A DNA stretch of 64,000 bases, taken from the NCBI GenBank assembly GCA_963377175.1, contig CAUJNA010000468.1:117501-181500 (forward strand). Reading direction: 5' to 3'. Each line of letters starts with the position of its first letter. Within the stretch, counting starts at the first letter, position 1. The notes below the pieces were generated by a model, which was given only the letters and a program-made list of their open reading frames with translations, was not told the origin of the DNA and ran no database searches. Positions 60,864-64,000 of this stretch are shown in pieces. The DNA is from Effrenium voratum. Taxonomy: Eukaryota > Sar > Dinophyceae > Suessiales > Symbiodiniaceae. The translations under genes and the position numbers were made by a program.

Positions 60864-61097
60864 CTATATTTTCCCGGCCGTGTCATGAACTACTACGGCA
60901 CGAGGGGGCAGGGCCACAACCTGGCCTTCCACTCAGGCCGTGTCATGAACTACTACGGCGCGAGGGGGCAGGGCCACAACCTGGCCTTCCACTCAGAGCC
61001 TGCCCTTCGTCGTAAGCGTCAACGACGTGCCGGAGGCCCGGAAGCTCTACAGCGGGGCCGACTCCATCACGAGCCTAAGGTCGGGCAAGAACAGTTC
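60864..61097 (+). pseudogene. Dam-like methyltransferase fragment, 3' part
   Basis: It resumes as LYFPGRVMNYYGTRGQGHNL and AFHS. A 60-bp tandem duplication (60,876-60,935 and 60,936-60,995) repeats 20 codons in frame with one change (T to A). After a frame change come PFVVSVNDVPEARKLYSGAD-like codons, ending at SLRSGKNSS. LYF plus the missing Y-A-D-P-P codons gives the DPPY-type catalytic motif. From 61,099 the sequence is inverted relative to the second copy. Confidence 0.6.
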
Positions 61098-61098
61098 C

Positions 61099-61275
61099 AA
61101 AAGATTGCAGGTTCGAGTCCTGGGTTCATCTGGCCTCCGGTAGTCTCTGCCACGGCGGGCTTCTTGGCGTAAGCGTTGGTGCATGTGAGCGTGGGTTATC
61201 TTGGGTTGCGACGTTCTCCGTCAATCCTGCGCCGGCAACAGGATTGCCCCGATGCAGCACGAGCAGCTCGGGCTT
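61099..61275. other. Segment inverted relative to its paralogue
   Basis: About 177 bp lie in opposite orientation, relative to flanking gene sequence, from the paralogous segment in the other arm (61,866-62,041, on the same absolute strand). Short inverted ends (CCAA/TTGG) bound it. It contains the tRNA-like B box GGTTCGAGTCC. Confidence 0.65.
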
Positions 61276-61865
61276 GGTAGACAAAGACTTGTCCATTTTG
61301 CCAGAGAGGGCCCAGGCAGCAAAAAGCGCCGGAGAAAGAATCAGGTTGTGAGCCCAACACGCCAACCACTGCGCCACTGGCAAGAAGACTGGAGGGAGCA
61401 CCCAGGGAGCGCCTGCGCCCAAGAAGGCACTTGGACACGAGCAGAAGGCTTTTCGAGCCACAAAGCTCCGCAACAGAAACGCACTCACAAGGCCAGAAAC
61501 AGCGCTTTAAGCCCGGGCAACTCGAACTTCTGAGACGCACAGAACACGGCTGAGGCCGGTTTTGCCTGCATATTGAAGCAAGCTGAAGACCCTCGCAGAA
61601 GTGCAAGCAGAAGGGCTCTGGCCGCACCGAGCGAGGAAAAAAAACACCACCATATTTTCGCAGAATCCACATATCCTGAATGATAAGCTCCGAGGATGCG
61701 CTGCAAGCGGTTTTAGATTTCTCTGCGTTTCTGTCGCGGAGCTTTGTGGCTCGAAAAGCCTTCTGCTCATGTCCAAGTGCCTTCTTGGGCGCAGGCGCTC
61801 CCTGGGTGCTGGCGTTTTTTGCTGCCTGGGCCCTCTCTGGCAAAATGGACAAGTCTTTGTCTACC
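61276..61865. repeat. Inverted repeat arms with about 240-bp loop
   Basis: Sequence from 61,276 to about 61,493 is repeated inverted at about 61,735-61,865, for example AAGGCTTTTCGAGCCACAAA against its complement near 61,750. The second arm lacks about 70 bp found at 61,331-61,395. Together with the Dam-like copies, 60,996-62,140 forms one large imperfect palindrome. Confidence 0.8.
61341..61383 (-). pseudogene. tRNA-like 5' half (anticodon CAC, Val-type)
   Basis: The minus strand reads TGGCGCAGTGGTTGGCGTG (D arm, A box) and then TTGGGCTCACAACCTGA, an anticodon arm with a 7-base loop and anticodon CAC. The T arm (GCAGGTTCGAGTCCTG, B box) is not adjacent. It occurs at 61,866-61,890 and inside the inverted segment at 61,101-61,125. 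No acceptor stem can be paired, so this is a broken tRNA or tRNA-derived repeat. Confidence 0.5.
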
Positions 61866-61899
61866 AAAGATTGCAGGTTCGAGTCCTGGGTTCATCTGG

Positions 61900-62520
61900 C
61901 CTCCGGTAGTCTCTGCCACGGCGGGCTTCTTGGCGTAAGCGTTTGGTGCATGTGAGCGTGGGTTATCTTGGGTTGCGACGTTCTCCGTCAATCCTGCGCT
62001 GGCAACAGGATTGCCCCGATGCAGCACGAGCAGCTCGGGCTTGGAACTGTTCTTGCCCGACCTTAGGCTCGTGGTGGAGTCGGCCCCGCCGTAGACCTCC
62101 CGGGCCTCCTGCACGTCGTTGACGCTTACGACGAAGGGCAGGCCGCTTGCAAAGAGCGCGTCTCGGAGCTGGAAAATATGGGAGGGTCCGCGTAAATGCA
62201 GCTGGTCTGCTGGGGTGCTGGGCAGGGCAGCGCTCGCAGATAGGCCAGCGCATCCTGGTGCCGTTGGACGGTGGCAGCTGCAGCCGCCGCACGCAGCTCG
62301 GGGGAAGAGGCTGCTGAGCCACACTTTCCTGAGAAGCTGTTGCGCAGCAGGGCGTACGCGCAGGCCGCCCGTCGCCCGGCAGGGCCTCTCAGCGCGCCCG
62401 GCAGAAGGCGCGAAGTAGAAGCGCTTGTCCACGTCGCGCCCCGCCAGGCGCGCCAGGGAGCGCAGGAATACCGGGTCTTGCCTCAAGTAGCAGCGGCGCA
62501 GGTTCACGACGGGCTCGAAC
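61900..62520 (-). pseudogene. Second, inverted Dam-like methyltransferase copy
   Basis: The minus strand carries ACAYALLRNSFSGKCGS, the NGT...HQDALAYLRALPC region in shifted frames, then CIYADPPIFSS with DPPI in place of DPPY, and ALFASGLPFVVSVNDVQEAR followed by EVYGGADS and LRSGKNSSKPELLVLHRGN. Compared with the first copy it lacks the GRVMNYYG...AFHS block. A further in-strand segment (YLRQDPVFLRSLARLAGRDV) lies upstream at about 62.45 kb. Several frameshifts make it a pseudogene. The D12/Dam family is inferred from the FSGK...DPP(Y) order. Confidence 0.6.
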
Positions 62521-63374
62521 ATGTCCACGGCTCTCTTGAACAAGGCCGACCAGTCGGCCTTCGACGCGCTGGAGGGCGTGGTGGTGGACCTGAAGCCAGC
62601 ACCATGGCAGCCATGAATTCGGCCAACAACGCCAGACGGTGGTGGACCAGCACTCCGAAGCAAGCGCGCTGGCCGCCCTGCTTTCCACGCTGGTTGGACA
62701 CACAGCAAATGCCCTGCTGGGTCTCGCCACCGAGGCCTTGCTAGCCGGGATGCCAGCATCTCAGCGCTCAGGGCGCCTGGCCTCGTACGCCACGAACGCC
62801 GCGCTCTCCGCCAGCGAGACCACGCTCCAGAGCGCCCTCGACGCAATCCTCGCGGACCTGGCCGCCCTGCAGCTTTCCGGCAGCGGGGAGTTGTTAACGC
62901 GCCGACCTGGGCGGGGTTCACAACTTGGGAGCTCGTTCGCGGAAGCAACGTCCTTCGCAACCTGCATCTGGAGGCTCCTCTCTCTGCTGCGCTGGCCAAC
63001 GGCGACGACACGCTGAGCATCACGGCCGACTGCTACTCCATTGCAGCAGCGGACGCGGCCCTCGCAGCTGCGCTGCTGGCCTACTACACCTCGGCGCAAG
63101 TGGACGCGCTGTTGGTCGACTACCGAACGGGATGGCGCAGGACGCCGAGACGACCAGCGCCCTTGCAGCTGCGCTGCTGGCCGACTACCGGACGGCAAGC
63201 GCGCAGGACACGAGCATCGCCGCCGCCCTGCTCAGCTACTACACCGTTGCGCAGGTGGACGGTTTGCTGACCGGCAAGCTTGGAGTCGCGGAGGCAGCTT
63301 CGGCCTTGGAGATAGCCGTGCGCTTCGCGGACGACGGCTGCCATCAGGACAGATCCTGGGAATTCGCCAAATAG
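62521..63374 (+). pseudogene. Phage/virus tail-fibre-like repeat protein, frameshifted
   Basis: The plus strand holds MSTALLNKADQSAFDALEGV, then (new frame) ASYATNAALSASETTLQSAL and DAILADLAAL. After a 1-base shift near 62,890 comes VNAPTWAGFTTWELVRGSNV followed by LRNLHLEAPLSAALANGDDT. Repeats of the type YYTSAQVDALL, ADYRTASAQD and YYTVAQVDGLLTGK follow, with another shift near 63,130, ending at a stop at 63,372-63,374. Y.T.AQVDALL repeats and an NVLRNL..PLS..ANGD..L module are typical of bacteriophage and algal-virus fibre or baseplate proteins. Three indels restore one long reading. Virus origin is inferred, not shown. Confidence 0.6.
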
Positions 63375-64000
63375 CTCAGCGAAAGCTGATTTCTGTCCAC
63401 CTGACTGACTCTGTCCCTCCGCCTGTTGATTCCCAAGCCGCTCTGCCTGATCCAGGAAAACGCGCAATCTGGTGTTGCTCTCCTCGAAGTCTCTCGCGCA
63501 TCAACCACTAAAAGCCGCCCACATCTTCAGCTTTCTGAGAAGTTCGGGACCTTCAAAGCCAGGTGTCGGACAAGCAACGTCTTGCCGGTGCCCCTTGACC
63601 TGTTCCGCCCTTTTGGATGTCCTCTATTTGCTCCGCAGGGCAACGGCGCGGCAGGCCCGCTGCGGCAAGGCAGCTGGACGACTTCCTGGGCAGCCCAGAA
63701 GCGATTCGGGCCGCTGAGCAGACTTGACGGAAGCAACATGCCAGAGCTTGTGGAGAGAAGCAGAAGCCCAAAACACGACTTTGCGAATCTCGACCTTAGA
63801 GCGATCCCTGGACCCCGCCCCAAACGGCCATTCAGTTTGTGGATGCAAGCCTGACACCCATGGAACATGTGAAGCCTCTTGTGACCTTAAGTCCGCCTGC
63901 TCCCTGACACTCACAAAAGCTTCGCACGTCCAGCTGGCAAGGATTGTCTCGCAACTCATGAAAAAATGTCTTCTCCTTCTGACGTCTGGCCCATGTCTTG
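63375..64000. other. Unassigned end of the window
   Basis: Short frames on both strands. A minus-strand frame near 63.55-63.6 kb reads SRGTGKTLLVRHLALKVPNF, which resembles a Walker A ATPase start, but it lacks a proper GxxxxGK(S/T) glycine and any Walker B in reach. Nothing else can be supported. Confidence 0.35.

Noticed and set aside
63545..63620. Walker A ATPase on the minus strand
   Set aside because: Only GTGKT is seen, without the upstream glycine, Walker B or a consistent longer frame.

Overview
The window looks like nuclear DNA of a dinoflagellate, most likely Suessiales/Symbiodiniaceae-like. The grounds are: very small exons spread over kilobases of intron; exon ends that fit GC and GA as well as GT splice donors; many short inverted-repeat elements with target duplications, like dinoflagellate introners; huge microsatellites; and a tyrosine-recombinase (YR) retroelement carrying a cytosine-methyltransferase-like domain. 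The lineage is inferred. No rRNA, spliced-leader array, CRISPR or bacterial operon is visible.

Layout. From 0.7 to about 45.2 kb nearly all coding signal is short exons on the minus strand. At 32.6-39.6 kb they form an SDS22-type leucine-rich-repeat (LRR) gene. Four of its exons join in phase, and its last two recreate an LRR-cap motif. At 3.5-27.1 kb they give a tetratricopeptide (TPR) gene, with one TPR split cleanly between exons at 9.1 and 8.3 kb. A third exon cluster lies at 43.8-45.2 kb. The rest of this part is intron or intergenic DNA with microsatellites, short inverted-repeat elements, minisatellites and homopolymer runs.

From 48,786 to 60,863 lies one complete but mutationally broken 12.1-kb YR retrotransposon on the minus strand. 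It is bounded by textbook split direct repeats: A1 at 60,760-60,863, B1 at 49,288-49,449 abutting A2 at 49,184-49,287, and B2 at 48,786-48,935. Read 5' to 3' it carries a small membrane ORF, a 120-bp tandem array, unknown ORFs, a proline-rich ORF, the YR, an acidic ORF, a gag-like protein with CCCH zinc finger, and a C5-methyltransferase-like/reverse transcriptase/RNase H polyprotein. Several frameshifts and stops make this copy non-autonomous. YR before gag, and a methyltransferase fused ahead of the RT, are unlike the usual DIRS order.

The element sits inside a D12/Dam-like adenine-methyltransferase gene fragment on the plus strand, at its DPPY motif. A second, inverted copy of that fragment lies at 61.9-62.5 kb. 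Beside it is a frameshifted phage-tail-fibre-like repeat protein (62.5-63.4 kb), and at 47.7-48.4 kb an unknown degraded ORF. Together these suggest a decayed virus-like island later hit by the retroelement.
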